Under the pieces are notes generated by a model. It searched no databases. It was not told the origin of the DNA and worked only from the letters and a program-made list of their open reading frames with translations. A program made the translations under genes and the position numbers. A stretch of 64,000 nt of DNA, from positions 345,245,850 through 345,309,849 of the forward strand of contig NC_077230.1 of NCBI RefSeq assembly GCF_027887165.1, written 5' to 3'. This stretch comes from Monodelphis domestica. Taxonomy: Eukaryota; Chordata; Mammalia; Didelphimorphia; Didelphidae. This document shows, in pieces, positions 62,110-64,000 of this stretch. The first letter of the stretch is position 1. Each line of letters opens with the position of its first letter.

Positions 62110-64000
62110 ATATAGCTTTCTTTTCCTGTACAATACATAACAAATTTAATGTTATTTTCAAAAATGTCCTGATCATCTATCTTTCCCTCTGAGCTTCTGA
62201 TTCTTCATTTCTCATTTTTAGAATTACATTGAAATCTTTCTCTTCTTATTTTTTATGACAATAGTATTGTTAACCCCGTTCTCTGCCCTCCAACTCCCTC
62301 CCTCAAACTGGAGGAGGGAAGGATTAAAAAGATTTATGGTGAAGAAAAAGAAATTCCAACATTGACTACATTGAAAAAAGTATATCTCATTCTATATTTT
62401 AATTCTATCTGTCAGGAGGTAGGTAAAACATGCTTCATTACTGTTTTTCTGAACCATTCCTCTGATCAAATTATCAAATAATTAGAAAGTATTTAACTTC
62501 AGTGTTCTGATTGTATGAATTTTTCTAGTTCTGCTCACTTAACTTTCTTTACTTAAATCACTTCAGACAAACCTTCCCAAGTTTCTCTGAAATCATTCTT
62601 CATCATATTTTATACTGCAATAATGTTACATTACATTTACTATTTATAAATATTTATATTTGACTGCCTATTTATGTCCTTTGATCATTTACCAGCTGGG
62701 TAATGGCTTTTGTTTTTATGTAGCTGAATCAAGTTCTTTATATTTCCTGAATATAAGGGCTAAATCAGAAAAACTTGTTGATCCCTGCCCCCTCAACCAA
62801 AAAGCTTCATATTATCTTATGTGATTCTCTTTACCTCTTAACTGTCATGAATTTTTCATCCATTTATACTTGCAAAAGGCATTTCCTTCCCTGCTTCCCT
62901 AATTTGATTTCTGATATAATCTTTTATATCTAAGTCATATAACTATTTGGAGCTTGTCTTGGAAAACTTGAGATACTGATCTAAACCTAATTTCTGTCAG
63001 ACTGCTTTCCAGTTTTCCCTGAAATTTTTGGCATATATACTGAGCTCTTATCCCAGTACTTGGGTCTTTGGGTTTATGGAACACTATGCTACTATGTTTG
63101 TTTGCTTCTGACCAATTTTAATTTTACTAATTCGTTGAGTTGACCAACTTTTTCTATTATTTAAGTGTCAAATAGTTCTGACAACTGCTTTGGAGTATAG
63201 TTTGAGATATGGTACAAGTAGGCCCCTTTCTCACCTTTTTTCATTATTTATCTTGAGATTCTTGATTCCTCCAGATGAATCTTAACTACTTTCCCCCTAA
63301 TTCTCTGAAGTAATTCTTTGCTAGTTTGAGCAGTATTACATTAAGAAAATTGATTCAAATAATAATGTCATCTTTATTATATTGACCTCTGTTATCCATT
63401 AAGCAATGAATATTTTCTCAATTATTTAGGTGTGAAATTTCACCAAGTATTCCTCCAACATGATCATAATTTATATTTTTAATATGTTGTTTTTGTTGTG
63501 CTAACATTTTATTAACTGTTTTTGTATCAATAGTCATTAGGTAGATTGACTCAGTTTTCTTTTTCTGATTTGTCTCTCCTTAGGATTTCTTCTTTTCCTA
63601 TTTTTTCAAAGCTTATATGAAATAGGAAATAATTTTTCTTTGAATATTTGATAAAATTCACCTAAGTCCATCTATTCTTGGACTTTTTTTCTTCAGGAGT
63701 TAATTTACTATTTCTTCAAGGCATTTTTCTGAAATTGGTTAATTTTAATTCTCCAACTTTTGTTCTATTAACCTGAGTATTTTATATATTTTAAAAATAT
63801 TTGCATATTTCATTGAAGTTATCCATTTTGTTGGAATAAAATTGAGCATAAGAATTTGATAATTTAGTTTGTCTTTATCTGTTGTGAATTTTTTTCATTT
63901 TCTGATACTAGCAAATTCTTTTTCCTCTTTAAAAATCAGATTAAAATGCAGTTTATCTTATTAGAGTTTTTTTAATGTAGTTTTAGTTATTAACTTAATT
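62110..64000 (-). mobile_element. Old LINE-1, minus strand, runs off the right edge
   Basis: Reverse of L1 3' UTR and ORF2: 'agttctgctcacttaacttt', 'tttgatcatttaccagctgg', 'ttccagttttccctgaaatt', and at the right edge the reverse of the reverse-transcriptase start region ('tccatctattcttggacttt'). Degraded throughout. Confidence 0.75.

Overview
The window is typical non-coding DNA from a marsupial genome. The evidence is many CORE-SINEs of the Mar1/WSINE1 type (a tRNA-like head starting 'ggggcagctgggt' and an A-rich tail), marsupial LINE-1 copies of several ages, RTE-tailed SINEs, old L2, CR1/L3 and MIR fragments, a hAT-type miniature transposon, and endogenous retrovirus (ERV) remains related to gammaretroviruses. 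The SINE form hints at an Australian rather than American marsupial, but I cannot prove that. There are no operons, CRISPR arrays or bacterial features.

The one host gene I recognise with confidence is RNF169 on the minus strand. Its terminal coding exon is at 49009-50217. The exon before it is at 52127-52226, with consensus splice sites and matching reading phase. The 5' exons (RING finger and N-terminal part) must lie beyond the right edge, so about 52-64 kb is RNF169 intron. The repeat-poor stretch from about 45 to 49 kb is probably its long 3' UTR.

Layout. 1-4.1 kb: sparse old repeats. 4.1-11.7 kb: a CR1/L3 fragment that received Mar1 SINEs and then a broken class I ERV (4979-11687, minus strand). 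11.7-15.4 kb: mostly unclassified sequence, including an exact 26-base inverted repeat 506 bases apart. 15.9-30.7 kb: a nested pile. An old L1 was split by a younger, originally near-full-length L1, which was in turn hit by two clear LTR insertions, one further LTR in its 5' UTR, and a processed copy of NAP1L1. The younger L1 also carries what looks like a 3' transduction. 30.7-43 kb: old L1 pieces, SINEs, a well-bounded solo LTR (35206-36452), and an RTE-like element ending in a (TAC)n run. 43-52.3 kb: L2 fragments, then the RNF169 3' region and exons. 52.3-64 kb: intronic repeats, namely a recent 5'-truncated L1 with a perfect target-site duplication, an unusual 5'-complete but 3'-truncated L1, a solo ERVK-like LTR, a hAT miniature element, and a minus-strand L1 running off the right edge.

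Nothing here looks like a new multi-gene system. The items most worth a second look are insertion-mechanism footprints (L1 3' transduction, 3'-truncated L1 with target duplication, a 67-base displaced duplication, the 26-base inverted repeat) and the RNF169 exon model. All repeat family names come from recall of typical family sequences, not from a database search.
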